Assembly (NCBI RefSeq): GCF_051020985.1
Contig: NC_134999.1
Location: forward strand, 39,431,660 to 39,495,659
Direction: 5' to 3'
DNA: 64,000 nt
DNA from: Nomia melanderi
Lineage: Eukaryota; Arthropoda; Insecta; Hymenoptera; Halictidae
The position numbers were made by a program, and so were the translations under genes. The notes under the pieces are model-generated. The model had not been told where the DNA came from. It worked only from the letters and a program-made list of their open reading frames with translations, and did no database searches. Positions 17,745-31,741 of the stretch are shown in pieces (positions within the stretch are counted from its first letter, which is position 1; each line of letters opens with the position of its first letter).

Positions 17745-20700
17745 ATGGAATTCCGCGATTTAAGCGTGTCTTTTAATTCACGGGATTAAACTATACTTGC
17801 ATATAGAAAGATCGAAATATGTACTTGTATTATGAATAGTTTTCGATGGGAAGTATGAGCGAATCGATTGTAAAGTTCCATACAAGAAGATGCAATTGTA
17901 CGGTCAGTAACGATTGTCGTCAGTGTTTCTCGACATTGAAACAAAATGAGTCATTGTATGTTCAACATACGCAGTATGGTTACCATATCGGATGTATGCG
18001 TGCATGGATTTGTCGACGTACATGATTATCTCCTACCTCATGTCGACTATTTAGGTGTGAATAAATCTCTAAAAATCATCTAAGACGAATGATTGCTGAG
18101 ATTGGGGTAGTTTTTTGAGATAGCATCACGGGCAAGGCATGAGAATAGACTGAACCCGTTACAGATTTTCGCGGAGCGATTCGACTGCTTTACCGACCTA
18201 GAAGTCCAGGACGGATTACAGCGTCCTCTTTTCTCGAACGGCGGTCAGTCATGGAACTTGATGACCCACTGAACTGCTGTATCGGAAGATGATGACAATT
18301 CTGCTGATTCCACGTACGTATCTAAACGATTGTGTTTCGTTGATGGCCTAATGTTGCCTAACGATCGAAATTTACCTCGAACGCTTGGTTGTCAGCGTAT
18401 TCTCGAAGAATGCGAAAAATTTCTACTCTACAATGTTGTCTATCCAAGCGTTATTACATAAACGAATGATCTGTTTGAAATTGAAAGGTGTCGCCTGCTT
18501 TGTATCTTTGCTGTCGAAACAACGTTAAAATTACGCATCGATTCGCGTATAGAATTCATAAGAACCGCAGACTCGATGGTTAGTGCCCTCAAGTAGCGAT
18601 CAAGGATTGTCGTCTAGACAACCGTATAAGTAGAGATGCCATTTTATCCTTGAGAGCCTCTTGCTCTCCTCATCTGTGTATGTTTCTCTCTGTTATTGCT
18701 CGGCGCTTTGTCACTCGTTAATTGTTGCTTCGAATCGCATCTCTGTTCGGAAGAGTGAAAGAAACGAGTAAAACGAGAAATCGAACGCGATCGGGTGTGC
18801 ACGATCGGAGATGTAAGACCGTGGACATGTACATTGCGGTAAGGAGAAGCGAGCGGCGAAGAGAAATGTGGACATAACGTGGCGGACGTCGCCTAAAAGC
18901 TCGCCCAATAGGTCGCATCGTTGTGCTCTCACAACGTCGTCCTTGGAGTTGATTGTCGTAGATCTTATTATCCCCACTTGCTTCAAGGAGGAGTCGACTC
19001 ACAGCCAGCCAGTACGTATGAACGTGTATACACATACATACACTCCATTCGTGTTCATTCGTGCACGTGTTTGTACGCGCGTGTGTATACCTAGAGGTTA
19101 GCCCGACGAAGGGTGAAGTCCCCCTTGTAGCCTCGAGCCAACCTTGTTAGCGCTAATGATGGAATTCGCTGTGAGATGCATAGCGGACCAAGACAAGACT
19201 CTCTGCCTTCGAGTTTCCGTTCTTCGATTCCGCAATTGTTCCAACGACAATTATTCCCTGATTATTTTCTCCCGTTTTGATCGAGATCGACCGATGTTCT
19301 TCGAATGCTCTTCAAAGTCGGAATATCGGGTACAATACGGACGTACGATATCGACGTTCAATTAGACGACTTTCGTTCCTAGATCTAGCTGCGTGACAAA
19401 AATACCAACGAACAGTTAGGGGTCGGCAAGCGTATGTAAGCGAGTACTCGGCTAGAACAGCACGCGAAAGAGGGAAGAGAGGATAAGTGAAAACGGGGGA
19501 GAGAGTTTCGCACAGCAACCTCAGCCCCCGTTAACCCTGCAAATCTGTTAGACCGGAAAACGAGATAGGAACGCAGGACGGCAGAATGGCAGAATGTCTA
19601 GAAACAAACGACGGCCGATAGGAGTGAACGAGCAGTGAATCACCTAAGCACTTGTTTACCAAGAGAATCAAGAATTCAGGGATTGCCGTTCAGAGTCTCG
19701 GAATCCTGCCCCATCGGTTTTCCAGCTCCGTCACGACTCTACACCACCGCCGCTACTTTCTCATTCGTGAGTTCACAGAGTGCGAGAGCGATATCTGTCG
19801 CGCCAAAAAGCACACGCGTCTTTCGATGGAGAAGGACGAAACATGGGGGTTAGGGGAATCGAAGGTTGAGAGCTGGTACAGTTGCTATGGTGGTGGTGGT
19901 GGTGGTGGTGGTTGCGCCGATGGCACCGATGACAGCGGCGACGGCGACGGCGACGGCGACGGCCACCAGTGGTAGACTTTGGAGAAGGAGAGCCGGAAAA
20001 GCAGCACTAGAATCGCTAAATGTAATTCGGTTAAAAGGGTTTTAGCAATACAATGCATATAAACATGAGTGCCCCGCCTCGGCGTTCCTCCGCGTTCCTC
20101 CGCGTTCCTCCGCACGCTTTACTCTTGTGCCACCCTACTCTAGGCAGACCTGCTAAACGCCTGCGACTGCCATACCTCTCGATTCGGTTCAACCAAGATT
20201 CTCATTGTCTACATTCTCTGAAGTGATCGGATTCTATTAAATGAACGGAAAACACATCCCTATCGTGCGTACGTTTTTCCGAATTCTTTTCAAGTGATCT
20301 AAAGCGATAAGTATTCGTGGAATATTCGAATATATATTTTATAAACGTATATATACGTATCTATGCCTCGACTAGTACGAACACACCGATGTATTTCGAA
20401 ATACGCGTCAACAGACTTTTCGTCGAATCCGGATACGTATACATATTCGCGAAATGTAATTTTTCCTCTTCTTCCTTTGCTCTTTTCCATTTCATCGCTG
20501 ACGACTGGTTTTCCAAATGGGTGGCTTTCACTGGCTGCAGCCAGTAGAAGCAGTCATCCGCGTAACATCGCGGAATTTGTAACGGGGAATTAGCATATCA
20601 TAAATACTGATGATCCGGTTTGCGTGCGGGTACACGGTACCAAGGAGGGCGGAAGGGAACAGGAGCTTATGATCACGTCTATATCGAATATCGTTGAATT

Positions 20701-21663
20701 TTCCTCGGCAGTAAAGACCTGTGAAAATCTCTGGACGATTAAAAACAACTGCTCTTACGTCGTGTCGCAACATACATGTATTTACGCACGCGCATGCATC
20801 GCGTTTCCAAACTAAACTAAGGGAAGAAATCGAGTGAAATATTTTCTTCGTTATCCATCATTTATTTTAGGAACTTGTTGCGACATAGTACAACGTGTTT
20901 TCTCGCATCGCACTCTCTACATTAATCGTACACGAATAATATTTACAATTATGTCATTTATCATAAATAGGTACATGTTTTCGATCGAAGGTAGATCTAG
21001 AGTAACTTCGGAATAAAGCTGCGATCGGAAAGATCATCTTTCGTGCGCGCGCTCTTCGCGTTTCTGTAGTTTTTATACACACGGTTGTGACTGGTCGCAC
21101 CGATACGTCGCATTTTACGTGTACTGGTACACACACGAGTACACCAGTATAGACCATATTCTTGCGGTACAGAGTAGAAACGTATGATACACGTGCTCGT
21201 TCTCGATAACAGTCTACTCGGCAATATTTCGGAATGGTTCGTATTCTGCGGAATACGATCGTACAATTATGGGTTACATTGTTTTGTGGATTGTTCCCTA
21301 TATTTACACACGAGTGTCGCAAGATCAAACCGGAACGGTATACGTGTAGTTACTTATGAATGTCTACACATTCGAACGATTGAAAATTCGATTTGTTGTC
21401 GGAGGTTGTCAGTCTAATCGATCATCACGGCCTCTTACATATCTCCGGTTTTCCTATCCTTCGTTTATCGCTTGATCCTCGATGGATCGCGCAAGCTTAC
21501 GTTCCTCGAAACGTTCCTTCGAGGAACAGATCGAGTGTATTGCTAAGTATCGAACGCGTATCAAACGCATTACAAATACGAGACAGTCGAGTTTCGCATA
21601 ACAGTTCTCTCGACTTCTGTTTGCTGTTCAGTTCGATTTTTCCGTTTTACTTTGTTCGCCCTT
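17745..21663. other. Spacer between Dronc and exex, no gene recognised
   Basis: Only short, non-conserved frames. The right end should contain the exex 3' untranslated region and the left end the Dronc promoter. A (GGT)n run lies at 19888-19913, followed by GACGGC repeats, and a short tandem of 'cgcgttcctc' lies near 20090-20110. A non-coding RNA cannot be excluded. Confidence 0.45.
19888..19913. repeat. (GGT)n trinucleotide repeat
   Basis: Eight to nine GGT units followed by an imperfect GAC-GGC hexamer array to about 19965. It lies in non-coding sequence. Confidence 0.85.
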
Positions 21664-24600
21664 TTATACTACGTAAGGCCGATAAAGCGGTTCTTGAAGT
21701 TCAGTCGTGCTCCTTTGTGTTTCCTGCAACGTTCCTTTAGCATCCTCTTGCGAACTCGGCGAGTTTGTGCCAGGATCGCCTGTGGTGTCCCTCTCGGCGT
21801 TCCTCGTATTTCCTCCGTCGTCGACTTTGTTATTCGTACGTGCCTCTTGCTGCGCCTTTTTACTTCTTTTCCACTTCATTCGTCGGTTTTGGAACCAAAT
21901 TTTCACCTAAATTCAAACAACAATGGATTCGAATCATCATTGAGTGACCAAACGTGCGACTCTAGTATGCATACGTAGAGAAAGAAAGAATTAACGGTGT
22001 CAACGGATGAGAGGCGAACACTCGAGAAGAAGGTAAATCATTTGCTTCCTTCGCCTGATCATGATCTTGGAAAACTGGTAATATCAAACCGAAAGCGAGA
22101 AGTACGAATATCCTGATATGAGCCCCGATGCGAGTCGTAATACATGGCTATTCGAATCGCTGCCACTAAATACATAAACTCGATGTTTCTTCCCCCTCCC
22201 CCAAGACGACGAGAAAGCGATGTAAATCTTTCCAGCGATATATCACATGCTTGAACCGACCCATCTTCCCTTCCGACTCTCTCTCTCGATTACATCTCCA
22301 CCCTTCGGAAAAAAGGTACGATGCCTCCTTTTCCTCGTGTAATGTATATGCATACAAGAACACCTACCCGCACAGGGAATATCGGCCTGCCGTGATATGG
22401 ATTATATAATACGTCTACACGGATAAACGTACATACACGCGTATGATTCTAATACAAAAGAAATCAAATATCACTTTGTATTCAATAATTGATTACATAC
22501 CTACACCCTGTTCCTGCATTTCACATAATTCGACTGACAATCGGAAGAAGATGCAAGGCTACACTTGGCCAGTTGAATGGTAGATATTCAGTATCATATT
22601 GTAGATAGGTAACGAGAACATACGGATATATATGGTATTATACGAGCAGATACGCGACATACGGATATTTTTCGACTATTATTCATCAGTGTCGCTTCAA
22701 AGTAAGAAAGAAGAATGAAAGAAATGGCAAGCGGCGAAATGAAAGTAATGCGACAGGAACGTTTGAACGTCGGAACGTTGGAACGTTGGACCGGTGGAAC
22801 GCTCGAACGCTCGAACGCTCGAACGCTCGAACGCTCGAACGCTCGAACGCTCGAACGCTCGAACACTCGAACGTTCGAATGTTCGAACGGTACAAGGATA
22901 GAATCCGAGGATAGAATCGGTTAAATATCGAAACAAATCAGGGATTCAGCCTGCCATAACTCAGACTTTCGTCGCTATTTGCCAAGCGATCCGTCAGAAT
23001 ACATAAGCTTCGAAGTTATGTTTAAGTTGTTGAACTACACGAGAGAATCACTGGTTGGCATTTCTGGTTGGTCCGGCTAACAAGGCAAGGAAAGATGTTG
23101 CATTTCACTGTCTTCCTTCGCTACATTTTTCTCTATTTTTCTCTATCTTTCTCTATCTTTCTCTATTTGATTTCGCCTCGGTTCCAATATCACCACGGTT
23201 TCGAATGGAAACACTCTCTTCAAAGTTTCTTCCTGATTTTCGAAATACGACATTTTCAATCGTTCTCTACGAGAGCTAGTCAGGACTCCGTCGCAGGTGG
23301 TTTCTCAACGGCGATATTTTACCTGTGTTTCCGTGAGCATCAGCGAGGTAGCCACTTCAAACCTTTTCGGTCTGCTCAGATACTTGTTCTGTCTAAATTG
23401 TTTTTCCAATTCGAGCAACTGTTGCGAGGTGAACGCAGTTCTTGGTCTCCTAGTTTTCCCGAGCAGTGCGTGTTGGGCTGCGCAACCTTCAACCAAGCAA
23501 ACAAACAGAAAATTAACGCATCGAATACGAATATATTCCGATAAACACATTCATCGGAAATTCTATAATTTCGGTTAGTATAAATACTAATCGGGAAACC
23601 AATAAAAATCATTGAATGCTAATGCAATTATCGCAAGTGTAAATCCCTATGGGTAGCGATGGTATGATTTGGGGTTGGGGACGGTTCGGTGTAAAAGGCA
23701 AGGGTAGCCGCCCTAACGATTAGTCCTACGGACGACTCTTGGTCCTATTCGAATCCCCTCTTATGATTTTACGAGCGCAAATCGAGGCGAAGTTTAATCT
23801 CCGTCGTAATACGATATTTCCACATTATTTTAGCAGTCGTACGATTTTCCGCTTTTCACGTTCATCTTTGTGTTCTCAATTTCTAATCGGTCGCTCGGTG
23901 AAATTACCCAATTACGATTAGACCGAGAGTCGAATTTTCTTCGATCAGAGGCTACGATTTCTCGATGAAACGACGCGCGTTTGTCAATGAACATTTCTAG
24001 ATACACGTCGATCGAAAGTAACGAGAGATTTATCGTGTTTTTCCTTACTGTTGCTTTTAATGCAAACGCCAATTCACCCTCCTCCAACAAAACTGTACCT
24101 AGCAAGTGTGTGCGACCGGCTGTCAATGTTTGTACACATGGCAGTGTTTAGTCCCGCGTGCATTCGGATTAATCTCGAAGGTGCGATACCCTTATGTCGC
24201 TCGTAATCAGCCGTTTAACCAGACGTTCGTCATCCGGCTGGGGATACACTTTATGGCGTTGGAAAACTGATCGATGCATCGTACTGGTTTACACTGAGAC
24301 GTTCATCCAAGCGTGTACCTACGCTACGCGTGCGAATGGATCGTAGCAATTGGAACACATCGGCCATTGCGTCCGATTATTACAATATCTTTCATATATT
24401 GTTTCTCCAACTCGAGAATCACTGGAACAACGATACGAACAAGGTTACGAATAATTGACAGCCTTCCTTCCGTTTTCACTATTTACCGCACGCATAGCTA
24501 TTAATCGTTTCTTCAATCAATGGTTTGCCGCCCGCTGCGCACATATGGTCCGTTCGGTAATATCTACCCTGCCATTTCGTAACAATTACCATTCGGACGA

Positions 24601-27600
24601 TTGCCTCTATTTCCTTGAACGGCCCTCTACGATTTACCCTCGGTTGTATCTGTTCTGAAATTTGATGCGCGATTCGGCTCGATCGAAGTCGCGTTCCTTT
24701 CAACGCCGTCCGTTACGCCTCCTAATTTAAGCAGTAGGATTTTAGATCCGCTACTATGCGTAGACTGGAAGCTCGATGGATAGCAATCTCCGAGATTCGG
24801 CGAACAGCGTTTGCGTTTTCAACGATTGCTTTGTCGATTTTTTCCGATTGAATCGAATCGAATCGAAATGCGCCGGTGATACTTACACGTTACCAACGAG
24901 AGAGCGCAAGTTATGACAGATGTCGGTAAACAAGAGGGGCGGCACCATCGAGTGGACAATTACCATTTTCGTACTTCTCTCCATGTAGGGTAAAACTGTG
25001 GGGTGAAGCTGTGGGGTGAAACTGTGGGGCGCCGTTAAGGTTAACGTCATTCGCCAACCCACCACACTTTTATCATGATAATTTAATTTATTTGGGGTCC
25101 TATTAGCCGCTTCACGCCAGCTCACCCTTAAATCATAACGATCGCCACACCGGTAAACACCAGCTATTATCTACATATTTAACGCGCCTTTTCATCTTGC
25201 AGCTCTCATTCGTAATTGCTCCCCCTCTCTACTTTCTCCTTTTCGTTGTTCCATCAAGGATATTCTTCCAATAAGGTACTTGGAGCGTTTCTCTCTTGCA
25301 GCTCGGTTCTACGACACAGTCGATTCTTCCATACACATAGGTGCGTACGTACAACATTATATTATACATTCGCTCGCCATTCGTTCGAATAGAATTGTTC
25401 GGTAAAAGCGAATTAGCTGAAACCTCCTAGAACCTTCCAGGGATACGAACAATTGCGTATTCAAGTGGTATCAACCACTACGAAACCTCGACTCTCCGAT
25501 GATTAATATTTGCTCCGAAACGAACGGAGCATAGGAATTGCCGATCTTGAACGATGCGTGTAGAGTATTACGCATCATATTCGGAAGTTTTTATGGTATT
25601 CTTATCCCAGAAGGAATTGGAAAATGATATTTCTTTTCTGCCTCGAGTTTCGCTCTGTCGCCCCTCTTTCCATTTCTTCCGATGCGATGTCTAGATTTCC
25701 TAGTTTACCATTTTTCTTCTCGTTCTCAAGTTCCATCGATGGGTGTGAGCATAGACGCGATCGTGGGCGCAGATGCGGCGCGGGCGCGTCCGCGCGCGCA
25801 CTCTCTTTCGAGATCATTCTCCCTCTCCTTGTTTCGCATAGCGACGGAAGCTCCGCCTGTAGCCCCGAGTCCTCGATACGACCCGCCTCCGAATTCTCAA
25901 CCCCTCGGGTATAGCAGACGAAGGAAGACGCAAAGGGCGAGGGTAACGTTGCTATATAGAATATCCCACCATCTCTCCACACTCTGCTACACTCTACACC
26001 TACGATCGTGAGACGTCATCGACTCCTTGTGCCCTACCCCACGGTTACAGATCCATGGCGGTAAGGGTTACGCGATAGGGCGGCGGTGGAGATGGATCCG
26101 GAGACGGAGGTGCACCGGGAGGAGAACAGTTGAAAGAACCAGAAGAAGAGAGAGGAGGAGAAGGAGAAGGAGACGAAGAAGACGCGAAAGAAAGGAAGAA
26201 AGGGTGGAGGAGCGAGGATAGACCGTGGCGGAAAAAGTTGGCCAACTTTTCTCAGAGATTATTTTCCTTGTCTGAAATGGTTGGATTTAATTTGAAACTC
26301 GCCTCGCGAACTCACCACAAATCACGCCATAAACATTCAGAACGTTATCGTTCCATTTTGCCGTGGTACCGCCGCGCCGCGTCGTGCCGCGTCGGCTGGA
26401 ACCACTTTCTACTTTGTTTTCCTCTCAACGCGATAACAGGACATGGAATTTCGTTGCTTCTCGTTGTCCTCTGCGTAATCGTTTCGATGGGCGATCGCTC
26501 TCGATGCGCCAACGTCGAATCAACCACAATTCAACGTGCATTTTCTTAGGTGCATTCGAGATGCCCGGAATCATATTCACACGGCACGCCTATACACGTG
26601 GAGCCTTGTAGGTTTTCGTATAATCGGCCTTACTCATCCATATCTACATACGTGTTACCAACAAACCAGAACATAGAGATACCTATAGGATGGCGCATTT
26701 GGGCGAACGTGGAGCACGTTACACATCGGGTAACCAAGATCTGTTTGCTTGCGGCCGGCCAAACTAGCTGGTAGCTAATTCAGAAACACCATTACCGCCT
26801 ATATGCCTATAGATAGGTATGTAGACTGATGCCACCGCTACTGCCACCGTCACCGCTACCGCCATCGACACCACCACCACCGCGCCACCGCCGGTGCCAT
26901 CGATGTTGCTTTAATCATCCTTTTCGTTACGTTTTCATCCCTTCGCCCTTCTGTCTACCCACTTTACTTCTTCATCTCCACATATACATATACGTAATAA
27001 TATACGTAGGTATTCCGAAAATATTGCCAAAATTAAAGGCAAATGAATAACAAGTTGGGTTTCACAGGTTCCTCCTACTTGATCTCGGTAGATACATTAA
27101 CATTGGGTAAATATAAAAAATATAGGTGTCCGATTTAACGTACTTTGCAGAGAAAACTTTACAAACGCATCGTTCAGGTAGATCGAAATGATTTACGTTC
27201 TTGGATCGTTTCAGAGATGAGTGAAATTAGCTGGTCTGGCGACGCGTAAGTTCGTGGAGTTTCCATGGTAACTCGCGAACGCTGGTACCAACACTATGGT
27301 ATCGTTGAGAGAAGGGTAAAGGGGATGAATAGACGGATGAATGACGCACAATTAACTAATTAAATCATCCACCAACCCTTCGCGTGCTTCATCTCTCGGG
27401 TATCGTTCCCCTTTGTTGGCAGAACTCCCGCCACCTCGTCGACATCTTCGGCTATTGTTACACCTTTCCGTTTCGTAAAATGTGTGCGGGTAACGTTATG
27501 ATAAATAAAGAGAGAGGAACGATCAAAAATGGAGTCCTCGAGAAAAATTTCAAAACAAGAGGAGAGAAAAGCATGAAAATTCCCATCATCGATTAACACG

Positions 27601-28301
27601 CTTTTAGTTCGAAACAATATGTATATGTACAATACATATATACAAGATATATCGACTATCGTAAAAGGTCGCGAAATACACACGGCCACGCTATTGTTCT
27701 GCTTAAATTTCGATACCTCAAAGCTCGGCTCGAAATAGATGAAACATGGTGTTGTCGCAACGTTGCCACGAATATAACGCGCGACAAATATTCCGCAAAT
27801 AAAAGCTCGCATCTCCTACCTTCACCCTACCCCCTGTCAGTTCACGCTGCGGAGTCGTTGAGTCGCGCACTCGCCATTATTTACATAAACGTCGAGAGCG
27901 TACGAGGATGCGAAACTAACAGAGAAACAGAGAGAGAAAGGTGGCGAGTTAACGGAGTTGAGGTGCATAGAGAGAGAGAGAGCGAGCGAGAGGTAGGATA
28001 GAGGAACATAGCACAGGCAGGACTGAACGGGATGGTACTCCCATACAGCAATTTTTTAACAAGTCGAGTCCGTGTTCCCTGCCGACGCGATAACGGTCGC
28101 TTCAGGTGGGGCTGTATGCATTCGTTTTATTTTATTCCACGAGACCGCTTTTTTGTACTCGTTGTTCGTTTTACGCTATCGGGTTTTTGCCTTTTTCGTC
28201 GACGTTGGATTGCTCGGCAACTACCAATCAGGATCATCTGACAGAAAGTACCCCGCACTTCACCCCGACCACCGCCTCCCTCCACCGACCCCTCCCCCAC
28301 C

Positions 28302-28371
<70 letters not shown>

Positions 28372-31229
28372 CTCTTCTCTCCTCTCTCCTCTCTCTGCTC
28401 TCTCTCTCTTTCTCTGTCTGTCTGTCTGCCTGTCTGTCGTCGGTTTGCCTGTCTCTCCTCTTCTCCACCCACTCTCTGTTTGGTCTCTTTTTCTCTCTTT
28501 CCGCATCCACCCTCTACCATATATACACAGGCACATATACTCTACAACGTCCTCTCCTCTCACCCGCTTTCCTTCTCTCGCTCACTTTGTATCTCCGTTC
28601 CCCTTTATTCGGATTCGTTCCATCTCGGCAGCCTGGCTTGCTACGTTCACTGACCAATTTGTTCGATAAAAGCTCTCGACTGATTGGCTGGACAACGCGG
28701 CCACGGCTCTTTTTTCCAAGCGTGAAATTTACCGTGGTAACCAACTCATTCTTTCCGATCGCGGTTACAAATATTCGTTGGTCAGAGTCAAACTCTCGAT
28801 ACCTCCTTCAACGTTTTGTACCATTTCAACGCGTGCTTCCCCTTCGTTATGTTTGCTTTATCATAGGTGATACACTTTTTTCTCGCGTTTAACCATAGAA
28901 ACGCAGAAGACACCTTCTTTCTTCGGACACGCGGTTCGGAAATCTTTCCAATTACATCTCGGCTCGTGTACCAAAATATAAACAATGCGCATCTATCGCG
29001 TATAATCAACTCTCCTTTCGATAACAGAGCCGAATAGTCGAAATTGAACGTGACGCGCGTTTTCAAGTGTATATTATTCGTAATTACGGCACGCAACGAA
29101 CAGTGAGCGAGATTAACACCGCAAAATGTCGCTTCAATATTATCGTTTGATGACCGACCTAAAAACTTGAGCAGCCGGTCGATATAGGGCGGTGAAGCGT
29201 TACATTAGGCATGTAAACATTCCCTATCTGTCCATCGTTCGAGCAATCTGTCGATCTGCTTCATGTTGTTATCCTGCTATCCTATAAACTATAATAACTC
29301 CAATCAAGATAAACTCGATTCATCGTCGTCTCTCGGACACTTTATCGTTCCGCTCTTTAATTTTGCTTCACTTTCGTGACTAATCCCCGCGAGGCAAAGA
29401 ACAAATCTTACAATACTACTTCGAACCCAACGATACAATGATAACAATGAAGAATGTTTAAGTAGTCGTACCGGCGCGAAAACAGACCTCTCTGTCGCTC
29501 TAACGTTTTCCATAACACTATTTTTTATAAGTGTAGTCGTCCCGATCCGTGTAATCGATTCGAGCGACGATTATTTTCGTGGGTGCTTTGACTATTTCGC
29601 GAAAGATTCGACAAACGAGTCGGTTCCTCTAAGGACCAGTGACACGACTATTGAAAAATGTTTTCGTTACGATTAAAAGTAAAAGCAAAATGGTAGTAAT
29701 CGGCATTACGAGTAAGTAAGTAAGGACGCGTGTTCATACGTAGGTATATGGATATATGGTTGAGGAAGTGGAAAAATGGGAGAGAAGGCGAAGTAGGATC
29801 GAGCTAGAAGCGGGAGTGAAAAAACAATTGCTATTATCCTACGAGCACCCAGAAATAGGATAGAGGGTGTGACATGGTTGTATACTCTAAATAATAATGT
29901 TAATCGTCATCGGCACGACATAGGTAAAGTATTAAATACTTGGGTAGGTGTTTAGGATCGGTACACCTACATATATGATACCGTATACACGGATATGTGC
30001 GTGCACACGCAGACGCACAGACGCACAGACGCACAGACACACTATACTCACCGGCTAAATCGGCTGGTAATCTGGGGTATAGCATTCCAGTCCTGGCTAA
30101 CCACTCGAGTTGAAGTGGATGAATGTGATGCTGTTGAGGATGAGGTCCAGCTGCCTGCGAGTGTCCGATGGTTTGACCTTCTTTGTGGATAGAGTGAAAC
30201 GCGCTGCCACTCGCAGGATGATAGTACAATCCGCCAGGGTGAATAAGCGGACCACTTGGGTGTAAGAGAAGAGCTTGATTCTGTCGAGTTAGTCCGGTAC
30301 CGGTGCCGAGTGCACCATAATGCCCAGTCGATAAATTCGAACTAGCAGAAATTCCGTTGCCGGAAGGTTCTTCCGATCCCGGAGAAATCGGAGGACTCGA
30401 GATCGGACTGTGACTGGCGTTACTTCCGGAACTGGCGCTCCCCGTCCTCGTTGGGTCGACGTCCACAGAACCATCGTCCTCGACGTTTTCCAACCGATCA
30501 ACGCGAAATCCCCCGTTAACGGTTGCCGCGTGTTCTCCTCTAAACACCGGTTTGCCGCGTTGAATCGAAGCCTCCGCGGCTGCCGCGTCCATGGATTCTA
30601 TGCGAATACTGGACAAGCGAATGTCTCGTATAGGTTGTTCGTGAACATCCTGTCGGTCACTCGTGTCGCGAACAAATTCCAATCTGGGAGAAACCGAGCC
30701 ATGTTGAACGGATCTATCGAACGGATTCAGCAATGTTCCCAAAGACGATGTCCTTTGCTCTTCCGATCCTCCGAGGCGCGTTGCGATTCCACTTGCGGCA
30801 TTGCCAGTACTTCCGGTGCTTCCGGTGCTTCCGGTGCTTGCAGTGCTCGCCGAAATTCCCAGCGTACAAGACGATTCTCGGTCGTGCCCTCGAACAGAGC
30901 TGTTCACCAGGCAATGGCTCATCTCCGGTCCGGAATTTCTCATGGCGAGCACCAATCTTTGATTACGTTCCGATCGATCGAGATCGAGATTCTCTTGCTT
31001 TTCTGTCGCTCGACCGAGAAGCGCGTCGATACAGAAGGACGTCTTGCCCAGGGAAACGTTTCGTTTGTCGGTCCCATGAACCGAATATCCTTGCGGGGAA
31101 GTTCTGCCCGGCGAGTTCCCCGATCCTCTGAAGCGATTCGCCACTGCCACCGCGGACACCATTTCTTCGGTAAAACACCTGACCGTGGTAGCCTCGCGGT
31201 TTTGAAAAAAATTCGACGACTCCTGCTCC

Positions 31230-31288
<59 letters not shown>

Positions 31289-31290
31289 TT

Positions 31291-31346
<56 letters not shown>

Positions 31347-31741
31347 GAAACAGGGACGGGGACAGGGACAGGGACGGGAACCGGAACGGGGACGGGAACG
31401 GAAACGGAGGATCGTTTCGAATCGTGCTCTTCGCGATACTTCGACATTCGCGATCCGGTTTCACGTTGCAACGGAGAACCGTTTGATACGAACCGCACAC
31501 GTACCTCTCCCTCTTCCGACGACGTTCCGAGCGTTTCGGTTTTCGCTCCGGCGCAGATGGATCTCGTGTCCTCCGATAGGGGTGAGTTACTCGGCCCGCG
31601 ACAACTTTCCCGGACACTTTGCGCCTTTGCGTACACTGTTTGCGAATCCTGATTTGTTCCTTGTTGCGGCTGTTGTCTGTGTTCTTGCTCCCGTTGCCGT
31701 AGATAGGAATTCTCCAAGGCACCTTGCGCGTCGTAATGCAT
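21664..31741 (-). CDS. exex: Motor-neuron homeobox protein extra-extra (HB9/MNX)
   Basis: Three coding exons, right to left: 30052-31741, 23323-23477 and 21664-21906, total 695 residues. The homeodomain (about residues 572-631) is split by an intron after MLTETQ. Its sequence (TRRPRTAFTSQQLLELEKQF, NKYLSRPKRFEVATSLM, VKIWFQNRRMKWKRSKKAQQ) is that of MNX1/HB9. Just before it are LEWLARTGMLYPR and HALLGK, and the N-terminal exon has FCIDALLG, all typical of arthropod exex. Exex is a nuclear transcription factor that specifies ventral motor neurons and represses interneuron fates. The first exon also encodes a (VP)n run followed by 39 glutamines (31229-31345), serine/threonine/glycine repeats and an acidic segment. 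The 6.6-kb and 1.4-kb introns are probable homes of enhancers. The start codon is the first ATG of the exon; a longer N-terminus or a 5' non-coding exon is possible. Confidence 0.93.
22797..22884. repeat. 8-bp tandem repeat (GAACGCTC)n in exex intron
   Basis: Eight perfect copies at 22797-22860 followed by three diverged copies (GAACACTC, GAACGTTC, GAATGTTC). The preceding 40 bp contains further degenerate GAACGT units. It lies in the 1.4-kb intron between the two homeodomain exons. Confidence 0.92.
23478..30051 (-). other. exex intron 1 (6.6 kb)
   Basis: The intron is bounded by the donor GTGAGT at 30051 and the acceptor ending at 23478. Inside are a (CT)n microsatellite at 28305-28367, GAGA-rich sequence near 27910-28010 and mixed-complexity single-copy sequence, but no coding exon I can support. 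Enhancers of this patterning gene would be expected here; I cannot point to specific sites. Confidence 0.7.
28305..28367. repeat. (CT)n microsatellite in exex intron 1
   Basis: About 31 CT units, continuing into a degenerate CT/CTG/CTGT tract to about 28440. It creates spurious long serine-leucine and arginine-glutamate frames. Confidence 0.92.
31229..31345 (-). repeat. Coding CAG/CAA repeat, 39 glutamines in exex
   Basis: The tract lies in frame in exex exon 1 at about residues 133-171. The N-terminal third is nearly pure CAG, and the rest alternates CAG and CAA. It is directly preceded by a valine-proline dipeptide run encoded by an imperfect 6-bp repeat (about 31350-31400). Confidence 0.95.

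Noticed and set aside
22861..22884. Heat-shock-element-like alternation of GAA and TTC
   Set aside because: The period is 8 bp, not the 5-bp alternation of heat-shock elements, and it follows from decay of the octamer repeat.
23690..23765. tRNA-like T-arm (ATTCGAATCC)
   Set aside because: No matching acceptor, D or anticodon stems could be found around it.
26045..26245. Short proline/serine- and arginine/glutamate-rich frames
   Set aside because: They come from a GGAGAA-rich purine tract inside exex intron 1, without conserved sequence or splice support.
28072..28669. Serine/leucine- and arginine/glutamate-rich frames of up to 193 residues
   Set aside because: They are produced by the CT microsatellite within the exex intron, with no conserved domain or splice context.
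30410..31486. A 358-residue open frame antisense to exex exon 1, with a long leucine run
   Set aside because: It is the complement of the CAG/CAA tract and of a GC-richer exon. The true strand has the conserved MNX motifs and a phase-compatible splice donor.
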